From positions 1 through 19,842 of the forward strand of contig JAZQOX010000019.1 of NCBI GenBank assembly GCA_045628105.1: a stretch of DNA of 19,842 nucleotides. Reading direction: 5' to 3'. A program made the position numbers and the translations under genes. Positions 7,160 through 14,361 of this stretch are shown one piece after another. The notes beneath the pieces are model-generated. The model was given only the letters and a program-made list of their open reading frames with translations. It was not told where the DNA came from and made no database searches. Position 1 is the first letter of the stretch. Each line of letters starts with the position of its first letter. Source of the DNA: UMGS1781 sp045628105 (GTDB lineage: Bacteria > Bacillota > Clostridia > TANB77 > CAG-508).

Positions 7160-9886
7160 ATGGGTTTTTTAAGTAAAATTTTCAAATCATATAGTGAAAA
7201 AGAAGTTAAAAGGGTAATGCCATTGGTTGAAAAGATTAACAGTTTGGAACCAGACATTCAAAAATTAACTGATATAGAATTAAAGGATAAAACAAACGAA
7301 TTTAAAAACAGATTAAAAAATGGTGAAACATTAGATGATATTATGCCAGAAGCATTTGCAGTTGTAAGAGAAGCTTCAAAAAGAGTGCTAGGAATGAGAC
7401 ATTTTGATGTTCAATTAATAGGTGGAATTATACTTCACCAAGGAAGAATTGCCGAAATGAAGACAGGTGAAGGAAAAACATTAGTTGCAACATTACCAGT
7501 ATATTTAAATGCATTAACAGAAAAGGGTGTACATGTTGTAACTGTAAACGATTACCTAGCTAAAAGAGATAGCGAATGGATGGGAAAACTATATAAATTT
7601 TTAGGATTAACAGTTGGGTTAGTTATTGCAGGTATGGATCCTGTTCAAAAGCAAAAGGCATATAATTGTGACATAACATATGGAACAAATAACGAATATG
7701 GATTCGACTATTTAAGAGATAACATGGTTATTCATAAACAAAACATGGTACAAAGACATTTGAATTATGCAATTGTTGATGAGATAGACAGTATTTTAAT
7801 AGATGAAGCACGTACACCGCTTATTATTTCTGGAACTGCAGCTGAAAGTTCAGATTTATATAAACAAGCAAATGACTTTGTAAGAAGACTTCAAGCAAAA
7901 ACAATAGTTGAGGAAGATGCAAAAGACTTTGAACAAGCAGAAGATAATGAAAAATACGATTATGTAATAGATTTAAAAGCAAAATCAGCTGTTTTAACAG
8001 GAAAAGGAATAAAGAAAGCAGAAGAATATTTTAAAGTTGAAAACTTAAATGATATAGATAATTCTGAATTAGTTCACCACATCAATATAGCCTTAAGAGC
8101 AAATGGAATCATGAAAAAGGATATTGACTACATAGTAAAAGATGGAGAGGTTCTTATCGTAGATGAATTTACAGGAAGAATTATGTACGGAAGAAGATAT
8201 AGTGATGGATTACATCAAGCAATTGAAGCAAAAGAAAACGTTAAAATTGCAAATGAATCTAAAACACTTGCAACAATAACATTCCAAAATTATTTTAGAA
8301 TGTACGAGAAATTAGCAGGTATGACAGGTACTGCTATGACTGAAGAAGACGAGTTTAGAGAAATTTATAACTTAGATGTTATATCAATTCCAACAAACAG
8401 ACCAATGCAAAGAAAAGATTTAAATGATGTTATTTTCAAAAATGAAAAAGGAAAATTCAGAGCAGTAGTTGAAGACATAAAGGCAAGTCATGAAAAAGGA
8501 CAACCAGTACTAGTTGGTACAGTATCTATTGAAAATTCAGAAAAACTAAGTAACATTTTAAAAAGAGAAGGAATAAAACATGAAGTATTAAATGCAAAAT
8601 ATCATGAAAGAGAAGCTGCAATTATAGCACAAGCAGGAAAATATGGTGCAGTTACAATTGCTACAAATATGGCTGGACGTGGTACAGATATTATGCTTGG
8701 AGGTAATTCAGAATTTTTGGCAAAGCAAGAGATGAGAAAACAAGGATATTCTGAAGAACTTATTGAACAAGGAAATTCTCATAACGAAACAGATGATGAG
8801 GAAATACTAAAAGCAAGAGAATCATTTAATAAATATCAAGCAAAATTTGAAGAAGAAATAAAGGAAGAAAAAGAAAAAGTTATACAAGCTGGAGGTCTAA
8901 AAATAATAGGAACAGAGCGCCATGAATCAAGAAGAATAGATAACCAGTTAAGAGGTAGAAGCGGAAGACAAGGAGATCCAGGAGAATCTAGATTTTATAT
9001 TGCACTAGATGACGACTTGATGAAAATTTTTGGTGGAGATGCAATAACAAATGTGTATAACGCTCTAGGTGCCGATGAAAACATGCCAATAGAAATGGGA
9101 TTACTTTCAAGAACAGTTGAGAATGCACAAAAAAGAGTTGAAGGAAAACATTTTTCAATAAGAAAACATGTACTTCAATATGATGATGTTATGAATAGTC
9201 AAAGAGAAATTATATATAAAGAAAGAAGAGAAGTTCTAGACGGAGAGGACTTAAAAGAAAAAATACAAAAAATGATGCATTCTGTAACAGAACAAATAGT
9301 TCAAACACATCAAACAGAAGCGGGAATTGATGCAGAAGGATTAGTAACAGAAGTAAAATCAATTTTAAATGTTGAATTACAAAATGTAAATGAAGATTCA
9401 GAAGAATTAGTAGAAGAGATATACAACCAAGTTATAGAAAAATATGATGAAAAAGAAAAAGAAGTTGGAGAGAAAGAACTACGTGAACTAGAAAGAGTTG
9501 TAATGCTAAAAGTAGTTGATCAAAAATGGATGGATCATATAGATGCAATGGATGAATTAAAAGACGGTATAGGACTTAGAGCTTATGGACAAAAAGATCC
9601 AGTAGTACAATACAGAATTGAAGGATTCGATATGTTTGATCAAATGGTTAATGATATAAAAACAGATGTAGTAAAAATTTTAGTACATTTAAAAGAAATA
9701 CAAAAAGTAGAAAGAAAACAAACAGTAAAAATCACAGGAGAAGGATTAAAAAATTCTGAAGAACCAGCAAAACCAAATAAAACACAAACAAACGAACCAG
9801 TAAAAAACAACGGACCACAAGTAGGAAGAAACGATCCATGTCCATGTGGCAGTGGTAAGAAATATAAGAACTGTTGCGGAAAATAG
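7160..9886 (+). CDS. secA: Preprotein translocase ATPase SecA
   Basis: This is the motor ATPase that drives unfolded preproteins through SecYEG. The 908-residue length is normal. The Walker A motif is MKTGEGKT (100-107), Walker B region VDEIDSILIDEARTP (206-220), with VGTVSIENSEKLS, MAGRGTDIMLGG and RGRSGRQGDPG of the second ATPase domain. KWMDHIDAMDELKDGIGLRAYGQKDP belongs to the helical scaffold, and an acidic linker leads to the zinc-binding SEC-C tail NDPCPCGSGKKYKNCCGK, which in relatives binds SecB or the ribosome. It has its own promoter. Arginine is mostly AGA, with CGT and CGC but no CGG. The last 44 bases are repeated with one mismatch at 10960-11003. Confidence 0.99.
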   Translation: MGFLSKIFKSYSEKEVKRVMPLVEKINSLEPDIQKLTDIELKDKTNEFKNRLKNGETLDDIMPEAFAVVREASKRVLGMRHFDVQLIGGIILHQGRIAEMKTGEGKTLVATLPVYLNALTEKGVHVVTVNDYLAKRDSEWMGKLYKFLGLTVGLVIAGMDPVQKQKAYNCDITYGTNNEYGFDYLRDNMVIHKQNMVQRHLNYAIVDEIDSILIDEARTPLIISGTAAESSDLYKQANDFVRRLQAKTIVEEDAKDFEQAEDNEKYDYVIDLKAKSAVLTGKGIKKAEEYFKVENLNDIDNSELVHHINIALRANGIMKKDIDYIVKDGEVLIVDEFTGRIMYGRRYSDGLHQAIEAKENVKIANESKTLATITFQNYFRMYEKLAGMTGTAMTEEDEFREIYNLDVISIPTNRPMQRKDLNDVIFKNEKGKFRAVVEDIKASHEKGQPVLVGTVSIENSEKLSNILKREGIKHEVLNAKYHEREAAIIAQAGKYGAVTIATNMAGRGTDIMLGGNSEFLAKQEMRKQGYSEELIEQGNSHNETDDEEILKARESFNKYQAKFEEEIKEEKEKVIQAGGLKIIGTERHESRRIDNQLRGRSGRQGDPGESRFYIALDDDLMKIFGGDAITNVYNALGADENMPIEMGLLSRTVENAQKRVEGKHFSIRKHVLQYDDVMNSQREIIYKERREVLDGEDLKEKIQKMMHSVTEQIVQTHQTEAGIDAEGLVTEVKSILNVELQNVNEDSEELVEEIYNQVIEKYDEKEKEVGEKELRELERVVMLKVVDQKWMDHIDAMDELKDGIGLRAYGQKDPVVQYRIEGFDMFDQMVNDIKTDVVKILVHLKEIQKVERKQTVKITGEGLKNSEEPAKPNKTQTNEPVKNNGPQVGRNDPCPCGSGKKYKNCCGK
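9842..9885 (+). repeat. 44-bp direct repeat, copy in the secA 3' end
   Basis: The segment encodes the SEC-C tail residues from CGSGKKY onward and matches 10960-11003 at 43 of 44 bases (G9859 is A10977). The two copies are 1118 bases apart and enclose the Xre-family regulator. Confidence 0.9.
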
Positions 9887-9957
9887 CGATAAAATAAGGC
9901 TTTGCGAAGAATTGTAAGATTCAAAAAGAGGTAAAAAAGTACCAGTAGATACGATTT

Positions 9958-9994
9958 AGATACGATATTTTAGCACCAAAATCGTATCTTTTTT
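9958..9994 (+). terminator. Terminator downstream of secA
   Basis: AGATACGAT (9958-9966) pairs with ATCGTATCT (9981-9989) and is followed directly by a T run. It lies inside the segment between the secA-tail repeats. Confidence 0.75.
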
Positions 9995-10000
9995 ATTAAT

Positions 10001-10010
10001 GTGGTATAAT
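10001..10010 (+). promoter_or_regulatory. Extended -10 promoter of the xre gene
   Basis: TGGTATAAT (10002-10010) is a TGn-extended -10 box with no convincing -35. It is about 95 bases upstream of the regulator start. Confidence 0.45.
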
Positions 10011-10103
10011 ATATAGCAATTGGTGGTTGCACAAAGTGATAGCGATAGTTGGTAGAATACAAGAATAATTTATTATAAAATGTAGTGGAAGGAGGAATTA
10101 GTA

Positions 10104-10778
10104 ATGAATTTAAATGAAAAAATAAGATTGTTGAGAGAAAATAAAAAGATATCTCAAGAAGTATTAGGTGAAAAAGTAGGGGTTTCAAGACAGGCAGTTA
10201 CCAAATGGGAATTAGGAGAATCTGTTCCCGATATAAATAATTTAGTGGAATTAAGTAAAATATTTAATATATCATTAGATAAATTATTGAAAAATGATAA
10301 TTGTGTTACTGAACTTATTAAAGAAGAAAATATAGTTAAATTTAATGAATACATTGAATTTCTTATTGAAGCTAAAAAGAATACTTATGCTGGCGATGGA
10401 AAAGTAAATGATATATCAATGAGACCATGTTCAAAAGATTTAGAATATGTAAGAGATGACTATAAGTATATTGATACATATTTAGGTGGTGAAAACTTTA
10501 TTGGTGAAGAGGCAGTATTTTATTTGGATAAACCAATTTGGGGCATGAATTATTATGGAAAAGAATATGAAAAGTTTTCTGTTGATTTTTTAAGAAAAGC
10601 AATGCTGACAGTAACGAAAGAAAATCCCTATAGAGGACAACCAATATTTAAAGATGGAGATTATACTTATATTTGTGAAGTTAATGGGGATTTTGAGCAT
10701 TTTAACGGAACTGAAAAGATTTATTTTGAAGAAAAAATTGTTTTTGAATGTATTTTTAATGGTGGAATTATAAAATAA
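10104..10778 (+). CDS. Xre-family transcriptional regulator with DUF5680 domain
   Basis: Residues 1-65 are a clear HTH_3 domain (KIRLLRENKKISQEVLGEKV, GVSRQAVTKWELGESVPD, LVELSKIFNISLDKLL). A linker with LIKEENIVKFNEYIEFL follows. The C-terminal region (about 88-220), with YAGDGK, RPCSKDLEYVRDDYKYIDTY, LGGENFIGEEAVFYLDKPIW, GMNYYG and PYRGQP, matches the DUF5680 domain often attached to such regulators; its ligand is unknown. The start follows GGAGG closely. The gene lies between two copies of the secA 3' end and between GATAC-type repeats, consistent with arrival as a small inserted segment that may regulate itself. Confidence 0.9.
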   Translation: MNLNEKIRLLRENKKISQEVLGEKVGVSRQAVTKWELGESVPDINNLVELSKIFNISLDKLLKNDNCVTELIKEENIVKFNEYIEFLIEAKKNTYAGDGKVNDISMRPCSKDLEYVRDDYKYIDTYLGGENFIGEEAVFYLDKPIWGMNYYGKEYEKFSVDFLRKAMLTVTKENPYRGQPIFKDGDYTYICEVNGDFEHFNGTEKIYFEEKIVFECIFNGGIIK

Positions 10779-10932
10779 AAAAATATTTATTTTTAGATAC
10801 TTTTAATAAATAAATATAAATAATAGATACAATTTTAGATACGTTTTGAAAATTTACCAATCGTACCAAAACGAAGTTTGAGGTTACTTTGACGAGCCAA
10901 GACGAACTTTATAGCGAGTTTGACGACCAAAA

Positions 10933-11004
10933 ATGAACCAAATCGAATCTTTCCAAACACCATGTGGCAGTGGTAAAAAATATAAGAACTGTTGCGGAAA
11001 ATAA
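10933..11004 (+). pseudogene. 23-codon ORF carrying a second SecA SEC-C tail
   Basis: ATG at 10933 opens MNQIESFQT followed by PCGSGKKYKNCCGK and TAA. The C-terminal 14 residues equal the last 14 of SecA. No ribosome binding site precedes the ATG, so it is most likely the displaced original end of secA or a duplicated fragment, not an expressed peptide. A tiny zinc-binding peptide cannot be excluded. Confidence 0.5.
10960..11003 (+). repeat. 44-bp direct repeat, second copy of the secA 3' end
   Basis: Partner of 9842-9885 with one mismatch. The good terminator at 11039 lies 35 bases beyond this copy, a position suitable for an original secA terminator. Confidence 0.9.
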
Positions 11005-11038
11005 GGAAAAAAGATCTATTAGATAAATAAAAAAATTA

Positions 11039-11068
11039 GGAACAAGTATTTAATATTTGTTCCTTTTA
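11039..11068 (+). terminator. Rho-independent terminator
   Basis: GGAACAAGTATT (11039-11050) pairs with AATATTTGTTCC (11052-11063), with one G-T pair, followed by TTTT. It may be the ancestral secA terminator, now separated from secA by the regulator segment. Confidence 0.75.
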
Positions 11069-11115
11069 TTGTATAATGTTAAAGTTAAATATAAAATTGA
11101 AAGGATGAAATAATT

Positions 11116-11976
11116 ATGAATAAAATTAAAAAAATTTTTTATGAGCAAAATTTAACATGGCCTAAAGTAATTATATTTTCAATTATCTGTGGAGTTATTA
11201 CAGGGTTAATACCACTAATAAAAATTTTTAATAACACATCAATTCACAACATTGCAGTTTGTTTTGAAATGTGGGTTATACTAGCAATGTTTATTATTTT
11301 AAATTCAAAAAAACCTCTTGAAGCAGGATTAAAGACATTTGTATTCTTTTTAATAAGCCAACCAATATGCTATCTTGTTCAGGTACCATTTTACAGAGAT
11401 GGATTTGAAATTTTTATGTATTATACATATTGGGCAAAACTTACTATTTTAACATTCCCAGGAGCAATAATTGCATGGTATACCAAAAAAGAAAATTGGA
11501 TAAGTGTAGCAATTTTGTCAGTAGCACTTTTTTTATTGAATTTTGAATTATACGAACATTTTAATACAATGGTAAAAAATTTCCCATATCAAATATTAGC
11601 TGTGATATTTATAATATTTGAAATACTATTATTTATAAAAATGATTTTTAATGATAAAAAGAAAAGATTAGCATTGTATATCATTACTTTGGTATTATTA
11701 GCATTTGTTGTTTGGTATACAGTTCACTCAAATGAAGCAAGCAAAAATATAGATTATTTTGCAGTTTACATTTTAGAAAAAGATAACGAGTATTCAATTG
11801 TTGAAAAAGATGAAAATGTTAATGTGGAATTAGATAATGATGTATTAAGAGTTAAAACAAAAGAGTGTGGAGAATATATAATTAAAATAAAAGATAAGAA
11901 TAATAATATAATTTCTTTTTCTTTTACAGTAACAGATTATGATACCAATTTAGATATTTTAGATAATATGAATTAA
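11116..11976 (+). CDS. Polytopic membrane protein of unknown function
   Basis: The 286-residue product has about six hydrophobic segments (near residues 17-37, 48-62, 72-90, 105-120, 128-145 and 155-175) and a further one near 182-203. A hydrophilic C-terminal domain of about 80 residues follows, with alternating hydrophobic/charged strands (DNEYSIVEKDENVNVELDND, CGEYIIKIKDKNNNIISFSF) that look like a small immunoglobulin-like beta domain. I do not recognise the family. The start has AAGGATG upstream. The LD-carboxypeptidase gene starts 28 bases after its stop on the same strand, so the two may share a transcript. Confidence 0.75.
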   Translation: MNKIKKIFYEQNLTWPKVIIFSIICGVITGLIPLIKIFNNTSIHNIAVCFEMWVILAMFIILNSKKPLEAGLKTFVFFLISQPICYLVQVPFYRDGFEIFMYYTYWAKLTILTFPGAIIAWYTKKENWISVAILSVALFLLNFELYEHFNTMVKNFPYQILAVIFIIFEILLFIKMIFNDKKKRLALYIITLVLLAFVVWYTVHSNEASKNIDYFAVYILEKDNEYSIVEKDENVNVELDNDVLRVKTKECGEYIIKIKDKNNNIISFSFTVTDYDTNLDILDNMN

Positions 11977-12004
11977 AATTTATGGAGGATTGCAAAGAAG
12001 AAAA

Positions 12005-13027
12005 ATGATTTATCCAAAGTTTATTAAGAAGGGTAGCAAAATAGGTGTTCCAGCCCCATCTGCTGGAGCATGGGATACAAGAAAAGCAAACAAAATGAAT
12101 AATGCAAAAAAGAATTTAGAAAATTTAGGATATAAACTTGAATTATCTAAAAATATTTTAACATGTAATAAAGGAAGAAGTGCAACAGCAGAAGAAAGAG
12201 GAAATGAAATTAATCAAATGTTAAAAGACAAAGAGATTGATTTTATTTTATGCGCATGTGGAGGAGATTTTTTAGTAGAAATGCTTCCATATGTGAAATT
12301 TGAGTTGATAAGGGAAAATCCAAAATTTGTTGCCGGATTTTCAGATCCAACAGGATTACTATTTCCTATTACAACTAAATATGATATTGCAACAATATAT
12401 GGTCAGAATTTTTCAAGTTTTGGAATGGAAAAACTACACAAGAGTCAACAAGACTTTTTAGAAATTGCAAAAGGAAATTTAAAAATACAGGAAAGTTATG
12501 AATTATATGAAGAGGGATATCAAGAGGAAGAAACAGGACTAGAAACATATAAGTTAACAAAAAAAGTATACTGGAACACATTAGATGGTAAATCTGCACA
12601 TATAACAGGTAGAATAATAGGTGGATGCTTAGATGTAATTTCAGAACTTGCAGGAACAAAATATGATGGAACAAGTATGTTTGTTGAAAAATACAAAGAT
12701 GATGGAATTATATGGTACTTTGACAATTGCGAATTATCAAAAGAAGAAACAATTAGAACACTATGGAAGCTTGGTGAATTAGGATATTTTAAATATACAA
12801 AAGGAATAATATTTGGAAGATTTGGAACAGAAGCCACTAACTATAACTATAACGTAAAAACATGTCTCGAAGACAGCGTTATAAGTAAACTAAAAGTTCC
12901 AATAATATATGATGCAGACATAACACACAAAGAACCATGTATGACAATAATCAATGGAGCAATAGCAGAAATAAATGTAAAACAAGGAAAAGGAACAATC
13001 ACATTTCCCAATTGGGGACGTATTTAA
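12005..13027 (+). CDS. LD-carboxypeptidase, peptidase family S66
   Basis: The roughly 340-residue protein matches the S66 serine peptidases that cleave L,D bonds of muropeptides or peptide antibiotics such as microcin C7 (LdcA/MccF group). Visible are KKGSKIGVPAPSA at the start, ILCACGGD, the nucleophile motif GFSDPTGLLF (S113), and the general-base region FDNCELSKEE and THKEPCMTI supplying the Glu and His of the triad. It lacks a signal peptide, so it is cytoplasmic. ATG at 12005 fits the family start better than the TTG at 11990, which is one base from GGAGG. The final residues FPNWGRI and the stop codon come from REP copy D, so the native C-terminus was probably replaced, apparently without loss of the core. 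Confidence 0.92.
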   Translation: MIYPKFIKKGSKIGVPAPSAGAWDTRKANKMNNAKKNLENLGYKLELSKNILTCNKGRSATAEERGNEINQMLKDKEIDFILCACGGDFLVEMLPYVKFELIRENPKFVAGFSDPTGLLFPITTKYDIATIYGQNFSSFGMEKLHKSQQDFLEIAKGNLKIQESYELYEEGYQEEETGLETYKLTKKVYWNTLDGKSAHITGRIIGGCLDVISELAGTKYDGTSMFVEKYKDDGIIWYFDNCELSKEETIRTLWKLGELGYFKYTKGIIFGRFGTEATNYNYNVKTCLEDSVISKLKVPIIYDADITHKEPCMTIINGAIAEINVKQGKGTITFPNWGRI

Positions 13028-13048
13028 ATTGGGAAAAAAATCACAATT
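13001..13048 (+). repeat. REP-like palindrome, copy D
   Basis: The 27-base palindromic unit is at 13007-13033. Identity with copy A continues on both sides from ACATTT through AAAAAAATCACAATT, 48 bases in total, about 7.5 kb away. It overlaps the last codons and stop of the LD-carboxypeptidase gene. A different module, TTTGGGACAGGTTTAC, follows at once. Confidence 0.85.
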
Positions 13049-13075
13049 TGGGACAGGTTTACAAAATACATGTAG

Positions 13076-13104
13076 GGGCAGCCGCTTTCGGCTGCCCATT
13101 TTTG
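13076..13104 (+). terminator. GC-rich terminator after the LD-carboxypeptidase gene
   Basis: GGGCAGCCG (13076-13084), a CTTT loop, and CGGCTGCCC (13089-13097) form a perfect 9-bp stem followed by ATTTTTG. The TGTAGGGGC lead resembles a GC-rich REP class seen in Firmicutes, so it may be a repeat serving as terminator. Confidence 0.85.
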
Positions 13105-13113
13105 TTATAAATA

Positions 13114-13142
13114 TTGTATAACCATTAAAAATGTTGTATAAT
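13114..13142 (+). promoter_or_regulatory. prfB promoter
   Basis: TTGTAT (13114-13119) and TATAAT (13137-13142) are 17 bases apart. AAGGAG at 13163-13168 is the ribosome binding site. Confidence 0.6.
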
Positions 13143-13175
13143 TTCAAATAGATTTTAAATATAAGGAGAGTACAC

Positions 13176-14279
13176 ATGCTTGAATTAGAAGAAAATAAAC
13201 GTAAATTAATAGAAATGCAGGATAAATTAAATAGCATATGCGAGGCATTAAATATAGAAAAACTAAAAAACGAAGTAAAATCTTTAGAAGAACAAACAAC
13301 AAAAGAAGGCTTTTGGGAAGATATGCAGAATTCTAGTACAATTTTAACAAAAATAAAAAGAACAAAAAATAAAATTGAACAGATAAAAAACTTGCAATCA
13401 GATCTTGAAAACATAATAAGCTTAAATGATTTATTATTAATGGAAGAAGATGAAGAACTTGGAAAAGAAGTTCTAAAAAACACTGTTAAAATGGAGCAAG
13501 AAATTGAAAAGATAAAATTAGAAACATTACTTTCAGGAAAATACGATAAAAATAATGCAATACTAACTTTGCATCCAGGGGCAGGAGGAACAGAATCACA
13601 AGACTGGGCTGAAATGCTTTATAGAATGTATTCTAAATGGGCATCAAGTAACGAATTTGAACTTCAAGAATTAGATTATCTTGAAGGAGATGAAGCAGGG
13701 ATAAAAAGTGTAACATTTTTAGTAAAAGGAGAAGACGCTTATGGATATCTAAAGGGAGAAATGGGTGTTCATAGACTTGTTAGAATATCGGCTTTTGATG
13801 CAAGAGGAAGAAGACACACATCATTTGCTTCATTAGAAGTTTTACCAGAAATAACTGACGACATAAAATTGGATATAAACCCAGATGATATAAAAATGGA
13901 TGTTTATAGGGCATCAGGAGCAGGAGGACAAAAGGTTAATAAAACATCATCTGCAGTAAGACTAACACATATACCAACAGGAATTGTTACAGCTTGCCAA
14001 ACAGAGAGGTCACAAACACAAAACAGAGAATATGCAATGACAATGTTAAAATCTAAATTACTAGAGTTAAAAGAAAAAGAACAAAAAGATAAAATAGAAG
14101 ATTTAAAAGGAGTTCAAAGGGAAATTGCATGGGGAAGCCAGATACGCTCATATGTATTTTGCCCATATACACTTGTAAAAGATCATAGAACAAACTATGA
14201 AGTTGGAAATGTGGAAGCGGTAATGAATGGTGATTTAAATGGATTCATACAAGCATATTTACAATTTATTGTAAAATAA
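13176..14279 (+). CDS. prfB: Peptide chain release factor 2
   Basis: RF2 recognises UGA and UAA and triggers peptide release on the ribosome. The 367-residue protein carries GGQ at 250-252 (ASGAGGQKVNKTSSAVRLTH) and the codon-recognition loop RISAFDARGRRHTSF. The loop tripeptide at 205-207 is SAF instead of the usual RF2 SPF; its first and third residues, which read the stop codon, are kept. The reading frame is continuous: the autoregulatory in-frame UGA and +1 shift found near codon 25 in many bacterial prfB genes is absent. In this window nearly all intact genes end in TAA or TAG, and UGA appears mainly where the three CGG-interrupted frames run out. It has its own promoter. Confidence 0.97.
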   Translation: MLELEENKRKLIEMQDKLNSICEALNIEKLKNEVKSLEEQTTKEGFWEDMQNSSTILTKIKRTKNKIEQIKNLQSDLENIISLNDLLLMEEDEELGKEVLKNTVKMEQEIEKIKLETLLSGKYDKNNAILTLHPGAGGTESQDWAEMLYRMYSKWASSNEFELQELDYLEGDEAGIKSVTFLVKGEDAYGYLKGEMGVHRLVRISAFDARGRRHTSFASLEVLPEITDDIKLDINPDDIKMDVYRASGAGGQKVNKTSSAVRLTHIPTGIVTACQTERSQTQNREYAMTMLKSKLLELKEKEQKDKIEDLKGVQREIAWGSQIRSYVFCPYTLVKDHRTNYEVGNVEAVMNGDLNGFIQAYLQFIVK

Positions 14280-14299
14280 GGAAAAATATACATTGAAAT

Positions 14300-14328
14300 T
14301 TGACAATTTTATGTAAAGGATGTATAAT
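14300..14328 (+). promoter_or_regulatory. Consensus promoter of the GC-rich hairpin gene
   Basis: TTGACA (14300-14305) and TATAAT (14323-14328) have a 17-base spacer, a perfect sigma-A promoter in AT-rich DNA. Transcription should begin near 14335, a few bases before the hairpin at 14339. Confidence 0.85.
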
Positions 14329-14338
14329 AGAAGTAAGT

Positions 14339-14355
14339 TCCTCCGTTAAGGAGGA
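14339..14355 (+). promoter_or_regulatory. 5'-terminal hairpin that sequesters the ribosome binding site
   Basis: TCCTCC (14339-14344), a GTTAA loop, and GGAGGA (14350-14355) make a 6-bp stem whose right arm is the Shine-Dalgarno sequence of the ATG at 14362. It would lie at the very 5' end of the transcript, where it could limit initiation or protect the message. Confidence 0.6.
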
Positions 14356-14361
14356 CAAATT

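Larger units (their letters stand above)
9887..10103. other. secA-xre intergenic region with GATACG repeats
   Basis: GATACG occurs at 9948-9953 and 9959-9964, the second forming the left arm of the terminator. Related TAGATAC copies lie beyond the regulator gene at 10794-10800, 10824-10830 and 10836-10842, so the motif brackets the regulator. It could be the binding site of that regulator. Confidence 0.4.
10779..11115. other. 337-base intergenic region: GATAC repeats, secA-tail duplicate and terminator
   Basis: It starts with A/T-only sequence and three TAGATAC copies. Bases 10860-10932 are slightly richer in GC, with imperfect ACGAAGTTTGAGG / ACGAACTTTATAG / GCGAGTTTGACGA motifs. The duplicated SEC-C tail, a terminator and a weak promoter (-10 TATAAT at 11072-11077) for the next gene follow. 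Confidence 0.5.

Noticed and set aside
10860..10932. Degenerate tandem array of ACGAAGTTTG-like units
   Set aside because: The units are short, irregular and poorly matched; not enough to call a repeat array.
13176..13270. Programmed +1 frameshift in prfB
   Set aside because: The frame is continuous from a good start with no in-frame UGA near codon 25.
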